Origin: Quercus robur
Lineage: Eukaryota > Streptophyta > Magnoliopsida > Fagales > Fagaceae
Direction of reading: 5' to 3'
NCBI RefSeq assembly: GCF_932294415.1
Contig: NC_065541.1
Coordinates: forward strand, 48,276,290-48,340,289
Length of the DNA: 64,000 nucleotides
Under the pieces are notes generated by a model, which was given only the letters and a program-made list of their open reading frames with translations, was not told the DNA's origin and searched no databases. Positions 36,101-46,600 of this stretch are shown here, in pieces. Every line of letters starts with the position of its first letter. The stretch's first letter is position 1. The position numbers and the translations under genes were made by a program.

Positions 36101-38843
36101 TGTTGTCATACCAGGTGAAATGTTGGTTCCGGAGCGAAATGAAGAATGAGTTTTCTGGATTCTGCTACTTTGCGTTGAGTCACTGAGTGGGTTTTTTTTG
36201 GATCTCATGGTGGGTTTACACATGGAGAAAACGAAGTGAATTAGAAAAGGACAAGTGAAAAGCAAAAAAAAAAAAAAAAAAAAAAATCAAATATGATGAA
36301 ATAGTTAAATTGAGAATGTCATATGGGGTATGTTAAAAATACAAAAACCGATGAAAAAGGATGAGAGGTCAAACTAGGGAGTTACAGATCTGGAAGAAGA
36401 AGATAAGGAATAGGATTGGGAGAAGAGGAATGGTGAGAGAGAAATGAAAAAGTTGTATAAAAAAAGGGTAAAAGAGATGAATTAGGTGATACTTACGTGA
36501 GAGGAGTAAATGGGAAGCTTTTGGGAAGGTTCTCCCCTTTTATAAATGTCATTATATTCTTTCTTATTTGCAAAAATGCCATTTCATCAATTCATTAGAA
36601 AAATTCTTTTAAAAAATTTATTTGATAATCAATTTGAAAATTTTAGTTTAACAATAATATAATAAGTAATAACCTTATTACTTAGCCCATTAGGGGTGAA
36701 AAGCCCTTGGATTACCTGATAACTAATTCTGGCGGGTGGGGTCAGTTGCTCGTAGGAGTTTGATTAACAGTGAGTATTGTTGTATAGTATGCTTTGCGAC
36801 GTGCAACTAATCTGAGTGAAGTTCTCTTATGTCATAAAAAAAGAAGAAGTAATAACCTTATTATTATCTCTCTTTTAATAAAAAATATCTTTGTTATTAT
36901 TATTATTATTACAATATATATATATATATATCTTAGTTGCGTAATCCTGAAACGGTGTACCGGTACACATTGGAACCGAAATATTCTGTTCCAGTAGCCA
37001 ATCCGGAACAGTCACCTGAATGGAATTCAAAACCTTGCTATGTATTGCTTGATATTGACTCCAAGCAACCCTAAGTGTTGATTCTGCTGATTCCTAGGTT
37101 TTATCCCTCTCATCTTGGTGCTAACTCCTAAGCTCTATCCATTTTTGTCCTTTTTGTTTCCCATGCCGTAAACCCCTTTGAGAATTTTGTGTTGCATCAT
37201 GAAGGCTTGGATTAAGATCCTATCATTCTAAAATCTATCCATTAGTAGGAGAAAATTACCATTTTGTTATTGTCAAAAAGATAGGGTTTTACTTTTTAAG
37301 TATTTAGAATCTGGTATCATTATTTATACCTCTATGCATCAAAAGAATCTAAAAATTTGTAATCTCCTTTCCAAAAAAAAGTGAAAAGAACCCAAAAGCA
37401 TTAGAGCTTTGTTTCTTGGACTTGACACTTTTTACTCTGGTAGTAGATCTAAAGTATTAGCCTTCGGAAATATTTGCAAAGGGGTGGTCTAAGTTTTCTC
37501 ATACATATTGTATTTTATTTTTGTTTGTAGGTTGATGTGAATCGTGGTGTGTCTATGAAGCATAGATTATGTGGTCATCAGAAATCTGTCTGCTCTGTTT
37601 CATGGAGTCCCAATTGCAATGAACTCCTTACCTGTGGAGTGGAGGAAGCTGTCAGGCGCTGGGATGTTTCTTCTGGTGAGTGCCTTCATATTTATGAGAA
37701 AGCTGGTGTTGGCCTGGTGTCTTGTGGATGGTCTCCAGATGGCAAATGGATATTCTCTGGCGTCAATGACAAGAGTATTTGCATGTGGCACCTAGATGGG
37801 AGAGAGCTGGAGTGTTGGAAAGGGCAAAGAACTCTAAGGATATCTGATTTGGAAATAACGAGTGATGGGAAGCAGATTATAAGTATTTGTAAAGAAAATG
37901 CCATACTATTACTTGACAGGGAAGCAAAAGTCGAAAGATATATTGAAGAGGATCAAACAATAACATCATTTTCATTATCAAGGGATAATAGATTCTTACT
38001 GGTTAATCTTCTAAATCAAGAAATTCATCTGTGGAACATTGAAGGTGACCTCAAGCTTGTTGCCAAGTATATAGGTCATAAACGTGCCCGGTTTGTGATT
38101 AGGTCTTGCTTTGGTGGACTTGCACAAGCTTTTATTGCCAGTGGTAGTGAGGACTCACAGGTATGGTTTTAATTTTATCCTTTTGGGTTCTTTGGAGGAA
38201 TAATTTTCTTTGTTTACAAGGAAAAATTCTGCTCCATGTTCATTGGGTGTAACTGTTTCTATTTTCATTAAAACAAGGATATTATGCATAGTTATGCGTG
38301 TGCTTGCAAATGTTATATATAATTCAGTACATCGTGATCCCTGAACCGTATATATAGTACGTCTCATCAGGACCCCTGAATTATTTGGGCCTTGGGGAGT
38401 CTTTGATATACATTGTAAGTTTGGGTCAGATTTTGCACCGTGTAACTAATTTCATATTGTGATGCAGAGAATGAAGGTTACCTTCAAACCTCAAAAGTAT
38501 ATGTAACTCTTGATTTATAGGATTGGGAAAAATAAAAAATAAAAATTCCTGTGATTGCCATTTGAATCTGCTGGTACAATTGTCCTTTTATCAAGCATAA
38601 AGCAGTGAACTTCCATTGTGATTGCAGGTTTATATTTGGCACAGAGGCTCAGGTGAGCTGATAGAGGCATTGCCAGGTCATTCTGGAGCTGTTAATTGTG
38701 TGAGCTGGAATCCTGTGAACCCCCACATGTTGGCATCAGCCAGTGATGACCGTACGATTCGGATATGGGGTCTAAATGAACTAAATATGAAGCGCAAGGA
38801 TGCTCATAGCAATGGCATCCACTATTGCAATGGAGGAACCTGA
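24264..38843 (+). CDS. WDR26: WD repeat-containing protein 26 (WDR26) homolog, LisH-CTLH-WD40
   Basis: Likely subunit of the CTLH/GID-type ubiquitin ligase complex, by family membership. Four coding exons, all phase 0: 24264-25061, 28691-28792, 37531-38160, 38628-38843, giving 581 residues; the Arabidopsis homolog is of similar length. Residues about 63-92 are a LisH motif ([20 protein letters not shown]), about 96-165 the CTLH region ([15 protein letters not shown]), and 267-581 WD40 blades with typical ends such as [39 protein letters not shown] and [11 protein letters not shown]. The N-terminus is acidic with a basic TKRVKL patch. The ATG is the first in the exon after a likely 5'UTR intron. 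Introns are large (3.6, 8.7 and 0.5 kb); the second is full of LINE debris, yet exons are clean. Confidence 0.94.
26640..27000 (+). repeat. SINE-like stretches in WDR26 intron 1
   Basis: Sequences such as GAATTAGCTCAAATGGCAAT (about 26880) resemble a tRNA-derived A-box head, and AGTTGGAGATTCTAGATTG (about 26687) a B-box region. Boundaries and duplications could not be set. The rest of the 3.6-kb intron (25062-28690) shows no coding remnant. Confidence 0.3.
27031..27104 (+). repeat. Compound microsatellite (TC)n(AC)n
   Basis: About 11 TC units run directly into about 26 AC units, in WDR26 intron 1. Pure enough to be length-polymorphic. Confidence 0.95.
28838..29350 (-). mobile_element. Degraded LINE remnant next to a (CT)n run, WDR26 intron 2
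   Basis: After the CT run (about 28838-28862) comes GGATAAGTAATTAATCTTA, a LINE-type 3' end in minus orientation. The minus strand at about 29200-29340 translates to [11 protein letters not shown] and [12 protein letters not shown] blocks of the LINE zinc-binding domain. Frames are broken. It starts only about 45 bp after the splice donor of exon 2. Confidence 0.6.
29692..30293 (+). repeat. Direct repeat flanking the Tourist-like MITE
   Basis: 29692-29760 and 30227-30293 are near-identical; both contain GTTTTGCTTATTCAACTT and CTTTTGATCTTTTGTTTC. The copies lie just outside the MITE, so a duplication of the flank accompanied or followed the insertion. Confidence 0.75.
29780..30195. mobile_element. 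Tourist-like MITE (416 bp)
   Basis: TTA target-site duplication at 29777-29779 and 30196-30198. Left end GGGTATGTTTGGTAACTA; right end reverse-complemented GGTTACGTTTGGTAACAG. TTA duplication and this type of end fit PIF/Harbinger (Tourist) MITEs. Lies in WDR26 intron 2, flanked by a 65-bp direct repeat (see 29692-30293). Confidence 0.85.
30609..31100 (-). repeat. Triplicated 164-bp segment of an old LINE
   Basis: Three consecutive copies start at 30609, 30773 and 30937 (period 164 bp; each with CATCATGGATAATCTTGAT or one change). On the minus strand each copy encodes LINE-like residues ([14 protein letters not shown], then SLKEKY). A local tandem amplification within a dead LINE in WDR26 intron 2. 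Confidence 0.85.
31101..31660 (-). mobile_element. Older LINE fragment interrupted by a younger LINE
   Basis: Minus-strand sequence on both sides of the insert at 31249-31556 continues the LINE region of 30609-31100: [24 protein letters not shown] residues lie just before the junction at about 31240. Frames decay beyond 31600, so the upper limit is approximate. Confidence 0.5.
31249..31556 (-). mobile_element. 5'-truncated LINE inserted into an older LINE, with target-site duplication
   Basis: The direct repeat TCCATAGCAGTTTT lies at 31235-31248 and 31557-31570. The insert begins with a T-run and GATAGGTAATAAGAGTA and contains TTCATGATGGTGAACACAAG, the same 3' end as at 10741. Minus-strand reading includes [23 protein letters not shown] residues. 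Only about 300 bp of the 3' end is present. Confidence 0.85.
31993..33069 (+). mobile_element. LINE 3' half with zinc-binding domain, WDR26 intron 2
   Basis: Plus-strand frames encode [20 protein letters not shown], then [11 protein letters not shown], then an uninterrupted 138-codon ORF (32541-32957) with [33 protein letters not shown] and [18 protein letters not shown]. Ends at about 33069 with TTCTTACCTATC plus an A-run. Stops at about 32186, 32343 and 32528 break the upstream frame, so it is inactive. No target-site duplication could be matched. Same orientation as the WDR26 gene. Confidence 0.85.
33220..33640 (-). mobile_element. LINE reverse-transcriptase fragment with internal duplication
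   Basis: The minus strand reads [20 protein letters not shown], then [12 protein letters not shown], then [16 protein letters not shown] and TGLKMNLSE: the catalytic FADD region of a non-LTR reverse transcriptase. The [15 protein letters not shown] block appears twice (33421-33490 and about 33496-33562). This is the only part of the window carrying the polymerase core rather than the LINE 3' end. Confidence 0.82.
33641..33930 (+). repeat. 164-bp offset tandem duplication
   Basis: ATGAATTATAGCTTTCTTAT-like sequence starting at 33641 is repeated from 33805, followed in both by GTTATGAAGA and CATGTCAGAGTTC. Diverged by roughly a sixth of positions by eye. No coding sense. Confidence 0.6.
33931..35342. 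other. WDR26 intron 2, no gene seen
   Basis: AT-rich sequence without recognisable protein remnants. Repeated TGTTGAC/TTGATG words near 35220-35330 are low complexity. Confidence 0.45.
35343..35780 (-). mobile_element. Degraded LINE 3' remnant
   Basis: A T-run then AAGTAATGAAAATTTTATTG marks a 3' end in minus orientation. The minus strand continues in broken frames with [17 protein letters not shown] and similar zinc-binding-domain residues. WDR26 intron 2. Confidence 0.6.
35983..37034. mobile_element. Candidate DNA transposon with inverted ends
   Basis: Left end GGTTTTAAAAACCGTTCCG; right end reverse-complemented GGTTTTGAATTCCATTCAGG. Both ends carry TTCCGG/CCGGAA words in opposite orientation. 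A clean target-site duplication was not found, so limits and superfamily remain uncertain. An (AT)n run lies at about 36914-36931. Confidence 0.5.
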
Positions 38844-38973
38844 AAAACAGGCTGAAGGCATCATTGTTTGTTATTTCTTTCTCTGACCATTGGTTATGTG
38901 TAAATACTTTATCATCGTTGCAGTCAGACATTCAAGTCAAACTAGCATATGAATTGTGCAACAAGTTTCTGAT

Positions 38974-38979
38974 AATAAA
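38974..38979 (+). terminator. AATAAA polyadenylation signal for WDR26-type gene
   Basis: Canonical AATAAA, 131 bp after the stop codon and in a T-rich context, the first such motif downstream. Plausible but not proven by transcript data. Confidence 0.5.
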
Positions 38980-39224
38980 TCAACCATTTCAATTTTAGCA
39001 TTTAAATAATTGATTACTTGGTTATGATTTAGGGAATATGGAGCTAACTTATATCGAATAGGACGATGCTTTAATTATTATACAATAATAACTAGTTGCA
39101 GACCCATGCAATGTGTGGGAATAAATAATTATTTTGTAATTGAAATATAATGTATAATTTTTTTCTCTAAAATTTGTTGGAGATAATTTTTTATCTATTA
39201 AAAATTAAACAATTTCTATTTGGT

Positions 39225-41050
39225 TCAATTAGGTCTACTTTGGTCCCATTCGATTCAATTTGGTCAACTTGTTCAATTTTGGTCCTCTTCAGTCCATTTT
39301 GGACTAATTGGACCTCAATTGATTCTTTTTATAGGTTGCATTTTCATGTTTAGTTCAATTTTTTTTATAGGAAAGTATGAAATTTTATTATAGTTGAGCT
39401 AAAATCTTTAGTTTTGAGTAAAACAATATGAAATAAAATAGACATTAGAAATTAGAAATATGAACCCTAAAAATGCAATAAAAATAGTAAATATTCTAAA
39501 GTCTTATTCGGTCCCTTTCAGTCCTATTTGATCAACTCGTCCACGTTGGTCCTATTCTGTCCCTTTCAGTTTTATTTGGTCCGTTCTGTCCACCTCGGTC
39601 CTATTCTGTTGACATTAGTCCTATTTGGTCAATTCGGTCCAACTTGGTCCTATTCGGTCCTATTTGCTCCTATGCATCCATTATGTCCACTTTGGCACCA
39701 ATCTGTCTTTTTTATTTTATTTTATTTTATTATTTTTTTTTTATTCAGTTCGCTTCGATCCCCTTAAATCCTTTTTGGTCCACATTGGTACACTGTCCTT
39801 TTCAGTCCTATGTGGTTCACTTTGGTCATATTCGATTCGTTTCGGTCCACCTTGTTCCCATTTGATCCTATTATGCCCATTTGGTCCACTTCGTTCTATT
39901 TGGTTCACTTCAGTCCATTTGTATCCACTTCAGTCCATTCGGACCACTTTGGTTTGTTTTGGTCTACTTTGGTCCATTTTTGTGCACTTAAACATAGGGA
40001 AAAGATATGTTTGGGTTGAGAGCACCTATTCTAAATTAAAATCTATTTTGAAAAAATATAATTCTCAAACTCGTAATATTTAAAATCTTAAGCTTAGTAT
40101 TTATTATTATTACACTTTTGTTAAGCTACATTAACATAACATTTCTGTCTATTTCGATCCAGTTAAATTTAAGTGAAAGTCATTCTAAACATGAAGATTA
40201 TGAATATACAAATCTAATCTTTAGGGTAGTTACTCATTCGTTTTAAACTCATTACTTTTAAATGAATTGCATGAGGTTGATTATACCTTTAAGCAATATA
40301 TATAATTTTTATTTAAATAAATTATTCAAATTATTCATTCTCTTAAAAGAGTTTATTCTGTTAATCAAAATTTTATTCTCTAATTATATGATAAGTTTTG
40401 GTTTTCATACTAAATATGTATATTTTATTCTCTAAATTTTGTTGTAGATAATTTGTTCTCCCTAAAATTAAATAATTTCAAAAAATAATTTCCATCACTA
40501 TTTTTACAAATATATAATTTTATAATTTTTGATGTTTTTGATTGATATATATATATATATATATATATATTTTATTATCTTCTAACTATTGTTATTATGC
40601 ATTATATTTTCCTAGTTTCTTTTGGTAGAATTAAAATTTTTAGGTTTCAAAATTATTATTCAAATTCTCATTCTCTTAAAGAGATTATTATGGTAACTAA
40701 AACTTATCATATAATTACAATTGATATTACTCAAATAATTGATTGTACCCTCAACCCAAACTTGTATTTTCCCATTCTTAAGTAGGTACATTGAATTGGA
40801 ACGAAGTGATCTGAAATAGATCAAATAGACCGAATAGACCTAAGTGGACTGAATAGATCGTATTGACCGAATTGGACAGAAAGGACCAAATTGGACCGAA
40901 TTGGACGTAATCGACCAAATTGGACTGAATAAGACGAAATTGATTGAAGTAGACCGAATGGACAGAAATAGACCGAAGTGAACCAAATGGGCCGAACTGG
41001 ACCAAATAGACCTAATTGAATTGAAGTGGACCGAAATAGACCGAATACTG
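39225..41050. repeat. Two inverted arrays of a degenerate ~10-bp motif
   Basis: 39225-39985 repeats TTTGGTCCA/TTCGGTCC at roughly 10-bp or 5-bp multiples. 40800-41050 carries the reverse complement (GGACCGAAT, GGACCAAAT). The translated VLFGPI-like ORFs here are products of this periodicity, not genes. The AT-rich centre between the arrays resembles part of copy B of the Helitron. Confidence 0.85.
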
Positions 41051-41147
41051 ATTTGTAATTAGCATAGCCAAGATTGTGTTTTGATATAAACTCAAATTCT
41101 TACTTCTAGAATAATCTAGTATTAAATCAAACAAAAGAGCACTAAAA

Positions 41148-41151
<4 letters not shown>

Positions 41152-41186
<35 letters not shown>
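41152..41186 (+). repeat. (GA)n microsatellite
   Basis: About 17 uninterrupted GA units, within Helitron copy A. Confidence 0.95.
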
Positions 41187-41189
<3 letters not shown>

Positions 41190-41300
41190 TTGTAATGGGG
41201 AACTAAAAAATACAACGCCAAAGCATATGAACTCAAAATAGAGTTTAAAAAATCACAATGATTCATCAATATAAAGTAAAGTTGCAAGAAAGAATAACAA

Positions 41301-41303
<3 letters not shown>

Positions 41304-41370
<67 letters not shown>
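41304..41370 (+). repeat. (GA)n microsatellite
   Basis: About 33 uninterrupted GA units; at the same point copy B (near 44485) has only GAGAGAAAG, so it expanded after the copies separated. Confidence 0.95.
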
Positions 41371-41372
<2 letters not shown>

Positions 41373-42056
41373 ACCACTTTTTAAAGAGAGAATTGTAAGA
41401 AATTTATAGAAAATAACATGAGAAGAAAAAAGTAAAAATAAAAAATATAGTAATAAATACCAAATTATCTAAGTCATGTTATATTACATAATAAAATAAC
41501 ATTATATTCTTATATACTATCTTTATAATGCAATAGTATAAGATCTATGGAATCAAAGAGAAAAAAAAAATATAACAACTTAAAAACATAATTATATCAA
41601 ACCAAAGTAGAGCTCCAAATAATGCAAAAAAATCATCAACCAAAGTAGAGATGCAAGAAAAATAAAATATTCCACCAAAAAAATTAAAAAAAAAATTTTG
41701 AGAGAGAGAAAGAGAGAAAAAATAACCTTTTGTGTGTGGGAAAATAGGTTTAGAATGAGAGAGAGAATTGTAAATTTATAGTAAGAGGAGGGGATAAGAA
41801 AAGCAAAAAATAAAGGAAGATTTAAAGATAGAGGAAAAGTGATATTAAGGCATACAGTAGTGGGAAGATGAAAATGTAAAAGGAAGGGGGAAATTTGGAG
41901 AAAGTATAATAATAAGTTGAGAAATTAATAAGAAAAAAAAAAGTTAAAAATAAGAAAGAGAATGTTGGAAATGGGTGGATGATATGGATTCTGATGTGAC
42001 TTAAGAGGAGCATAGCAATGATAGATGTTATGCTTCAGCTTTTAGATATATATGTT

Positions 42057-45000
42057 CTAGTCGAAAACCCACGCAATGAGTAATTATAGATAATTATTTT
42101 TGCAATTGTAGTATAATGTATAAATTGTTTTCTAAAATTTGTTGAAGATGATTTGTTCTCCCTAAAAATTAAACAATTTTTAAATGTTTTCATCTTTCTA
42201 TTTTTACCAATATATCATTCTATTATTTTGAGTGTGTTTGATTGATATTATTCATTTATTAGATGGTTCATATTCTTTGAAATTATGTTATAATGTGCTA
42301 TGTTTTTTTTGGTGCAACTAAACTTTTTAAGTTTTAAATAATTTAATCAAATTTTTTATTCTGTTGAAAGAGATTATCATGATATAAAAAAAAAAAAAAA
42401 TCATAACAAAATTGCACTTAATATTACTAAAATAATTGATAGAATTTTTTTAAAACCAATTGATAGATACATTCAAATGCATAGCCAAGATTTTTTATTT
42501 ATTTATATTAATTCAAATTCTCATTTCCAAAATAACTAAGTATTAACTTGAACAAAAATCAAATCAAAGCTATAAGAGGGAGTAAGATTACTTGTAATGC
42601 ATGGGAAACTAAAAAAAAAAAAAAAAAAAAATACAAAACTAAAACGTATTAATCCAAAATAGATTTTAAAAAAATACAATTGTGAGAGACTGGCTCTCAA
42701 AAAAAAGATGGTATCGGCACCTTTTTGGGGTTTCGTGGAGCCGCCACCTTATTTTATATGAAAAATAAGAAAACTATGAAAATACAAGATTACATATTGA
42801 ATAGCATCGAATCTCATTGATTGAAATACAAGTACAACTTGGTAGAGTAAAGTATTACTTTGGTCCTAAATTCAATTTAAGTAAAATGATACAAAGCTTT
42901 GATCTTAATACAATCTACCAAAAAATTGATAAAGCACTATTCTATGAACCAAAACCTAAGGTTCGGGGACTAGGTTATAGAATGGGAAGGTGTTAGGCAC
43001 CCATTTTGCTCGGACAAAGTCCGGTCTTTAGACTCTAAATGATCAACTAAGTACCCATTAAACATATTAATGAGATGATTTTGAATGCAACATGTGTTTG
43101 AATGATAGATCTAAGATTAAGTTAGGAAACAGACTTTATGAAACCATTCTTTTTTAAAAACAAGAGTTTTGGGAAAAAAAAATTCTAGATCTGTTTTTTA
43201 GATTGGAAGGAATATAATAGATTAAAGAAAATATTTCAGATCTGTTTTGTTAGTAAAAAAATAGGCTTGAGAGAAAAATTCTAGATATGTTTTTTTATGA
43301 GAAAGAAAACAGTAGATTTATAGTGAAAACTCCATATCTTCTTTTTTTATTTATTTATTTATTTATTTATTATTTTTTTATTTTTTATATTAGAAAGAAA
43401 TAGTAGGTTGTATAGAAAATTCCAGATTTGTATTTTATCTATAAAGGAATGACATGAATAAACTTGAATAAGCATGCAAAACAAACATGTGAACCATCAT
43501 GATACAGAAAGAAAGGAACTCATAAACTAACTACTTACTTGCATGAATGATCAAACAAAAGGGGGAATTACTTTAGAAGTCAGAGAGAATGGATCTCTCT
43601 GAGATCTAAAGAATTACCAATTAACAAAGAAGAAAATCTTAAAGTAAAACTTCTAGATTTTCTTTAACGTTAAGGGGAAGAGGGATGCTGAATTTTGGGT
43701 TTTCTCCTCTATTTATAGAGGTGTATCTACTTAAAAACTAAGCTAAGGTTGCTTTGGAAGTCAGCAAACACGAGTTAGGTCAGTTTTATCCCCAAAAAAA
43801 TCGAATTTGATGAGTTTTGACCTTAAAAAAATGTATTTGGGCCCATTCTTCAATTTATGCCTGGCACTTTCAGCAATTTCGTTCAACTTTTGTTTTTTAC
43901 ATGTTTTGGACTCTTTTTTGGACCTTTTTTTGAGCTGGAAGTTGTACTTAGACATATTATGTACTTGTATTCCTTATAAAATTAATCTTAACTTGATAAT
44001 TAAATCTTTAAAATAATTATTTTAGAGATAATGACCCTAAAAACTTAATTATGAATCCAATTTTAACATTATCAGATTATTTCTTTTATTCTTATGCAAC
44101 CAATCTTATTTTAACAAAATAAACCACTAATCACAGAAATTTATTTAATTAATTTTAATTTTTAACCGATCAAAATTAATTTCAATTAATCATGTGTGAT
44201 CAGTTTCACCCAAATGAACGTAGGCAGATCGTTAAAACTTGATCTTGTGATATCTTTCAATCCGACCGTCTGATTTGGATACCGAACATTTTGTCGTGAT
44301 CGTTAGAATCTCGAGATCATTTTTATGATATGTGAATGACTTAATGAATGAAATGAAATCATGATTTTTGGGTATTTAGAATGTTTATTTGGTCATCTCT
44401 CAAGGATAAATTATGGGTACGAAATTGAGTGTCTACAACAATATTTTATAAACTTAAAGTAGAGTTGCAGGAAATAATAAAAAATCAAGAGAGAAAGCAA
44501 GAATAATCACCTTTTTTAGGAGAGAATAACAAATTTATAGAAAATAAGATGAGAAGAAGGATTAAAAATAAAATATATAATAATAAACACCAAATTATGT
44601 AAGTCATGTTATGCAATAGAATAACATTACATTATTATATATTATCTTTATAATGCAATAGGATAACATCTATGAAATCAAGAAAATACAAAAGATAACA
44701 ATATAAAAATACAAAAATAATCTCATCAACCCAAAGTAGAGTTCTAAATAATACAAAAAACTCACCAACCAAAACTAGAGATGCAAGAAAAATAAAAAAT
44801 CCACCGAAATATGAAAAAAAAAAAATTGAGAGAAAAAGAGAAATAACCTTTTGTGTGAGAAAACATGCATAGAATGGGAGAGAGAATGACAAATTTATAG
44901 TAAGAAGACGGGAATAAGAAAAGCCAAAAATAAAGGAAGATAAATAAATAGAAGAAGAGTGATATCAAGGTAGATAGTAGTGAGAAGATGAAATGGTAAA

Positions 45001-45150
45001 AAAGAGGAGGAAATGTTGGAAAATGTGTAATAATAATTAAGTTGGGAAATTAATAAGAATAAAAAAGTTAAAAATAAGAGAGGGGTTGAAAATAGGTGGA
45101 TGATGTGGCCACTGATATGGCTCAACAAAAGTATAACAACAAAATTTAAG
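42057..45150 (-). mobile_element. Helitron-like element, copy B, split by a solo LTR
   Basis: Starts at CTAG (42057-42060) followed by CGAAAACCCACGCAATG, aligned with the copy A terminus but with a decayed hairpin. Blocks shared with copy A include CTCCCTAAAAATTAAACAAT, GAGATGCAAGAAAAATAAAA and GTGGATGAT-TGG. Copy B lacks the ~10-bp arrays and is interrupted by the LTR at 42681-44437. Its far end near 45150 is approximate. It directly abuts copy A in the same orientation. Confidence 0.62.
42681..44437. mobile_element. Solo LTR (1757 bp) nested in Helitron copy B
   Basis: Begins TGTGAGAGACTGG and ends GTGTCTACA, with TG...CA ends and a 5-bp target-site duplication ACAAT at 42676-42680 and 44438-44442. 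No gag/pol, primer-binding site or second LTR is present. The sequence on either side joins to match the uninterrupted copy A at about 41235-41300. Most likely left by recombination between the two LTRs of a complete element; orientation was not determined. Confidence 0.85.
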
Positions 45151-45503
45151 TTTTATTTATTTATTTATTTTTATTTGTTGATTTGAAATTATTAAGGGAA
45201 AAATGTTATTTAAAATTCATTATCACCCCAGTAATTCCATTTAGATAAGGCTTAAATCTAATGTCTTAAATTCAGCAAGTATGGACTTTAGACTAGCAGG
45301 TATTCATCAAATCCATATGCAAGCTAATAACATTCCAATGGTTTTGTGATCTATTTGGATAGAGGATTAAATTCTCCAAATTTGAGGTTTTTTGCAGTCC
45401 TCTGTTCTTAGAGTTTAATTTCCCCCAAGCCCCAAATCTCTATTAGGGCTCTTCAATTTGGGAAAACTAGCTAGAATTATGTACCAATTAATCGAAAATT
45501 ATA

Positions 45504-46600
45504 TGTAAATCAAAGAAAATATTTTAATAATGTAATTGAAATTGAAGAATAAGATATAGATAGTTAAAATGAAAGAACAAGAATTACTTGAACTTACGTA
45601 CAAAAATCACTGAATGTGAAATCAAGTTATTTTTTTAAAAAAATTTATTGAAATAAAAAATATAATTGATTATCAAAATAATTTAAATGACAAAGTTTAG
45701 TTATAAAATTAGTTGTAGTTTAAGGCTACAACCTTATTCAATATCATTCACATTACTACATATTTTGAAAATCTAATTGTTGAATTGCATGTTTTTTATG
45801 TTTTTAATACACATATCAAATTTTGTATCAATTAGATATTATTTACTATACGATCTATAAAATTATATTTTATACATAATTTTAAATTACAAAAACTTGT
45901 AATTTAAACAGTTTATTGATGACATAGTTACTGGTCTTTAATTTTATAGAAGTTTTGCAAGCCTGGAAGATATAAGAAGAAAATATAATCCAACGGTGAA
46001 TTTGTCAAAATTCATCTCCAATAAAAAATATTAAGTAACTAAAAAATTAAAGATAGTAAAAATGAAAGAAAATATTTTAATAATGTAAATCAAAGAAAAT
46101 ATTTTAATAATGTAACTGAAATTGAAGAATAAGATATAGATGGTTAAAATGAAAGAAGAAGAATTACTTGAACTTACGTACAAAAATCACTGAATGTAAA
46201 ATCAAGTTATTTTATTTTATTTTATTTATTGAAATAAAAAATATAATTGATTATCAAAATAATTTAAAGGACAAAGTTTAGCTACAAAATTAGTTGTAAT
46301 TTAAGACTACAACCTTACTCAATATAATTCACATTATTACGTATTTTGAAAATCTAATCTTTGAATTGCATGTTCTTTATGTTTTTAATACACATATCAA
46401 ATTTTGTATCAATTAGATATTATTTACTATATGATCTATAAGCTTACATTTTATGCATAATTTTAAATTACAAAAACTTGTAATTTAAATAGTTTATTGA
46501 TGACATAGTTATTGAAGTTTTGCAAGTATGAAAGATATAAGAAGAAAATATAGTCCAACGGTGGATTTGTCAAAATTTACCTTCAATAAAAAGATATTAA
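45504..46600. repeat. Tandem duplication, two ~520-bp units (period 580 bp)
   Basis: 45504-46036 and 46084-46599 align along their length; both start TGTAAATCAAAGAAAATATT and end with CCAACGGTG-ATTTGTCAAAAT and an AATAAAAA stretch. A few indels separate them. No coding potential. Confidence 0.85.

Larger units (their letters stand above)
39092..42055 (-). mobile_element. Helitron-like element, copy A
   Basis: Minus-strand 3' terminus at 39092: a hairpin CCCACACATTGCATGGG (39103-39119) followed within 8 bp by CTAG and then T, the standard Helitron end. The opposite end near 42055 reads on the minus strand ACATATATATCTAAAAGC, similar to Helitron 5' ends. No Rep/helicase ORF, so non-autonomous. 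The interior holds inverted arrays of a ~10-bp motif (39225-39985 and 40800-41050), an (AT)n run (about 40543-40570) and two (GA)n arrays. Confidence 0.7.

Noticed and set aside
39528..40083. Overlapping plus-strand ORFs of 60-150 codons (VLFGPI/WSYSV-like)
   Set aside because: Produced by the ~10-bp GGTCC repeat in three frames; no domain and no codon bias beyond the repeat.
41012..41377. 121-codon minus-strand ORF rich in SLSLSL
   Set aside because: It is translation of (GA)n microsatellites.
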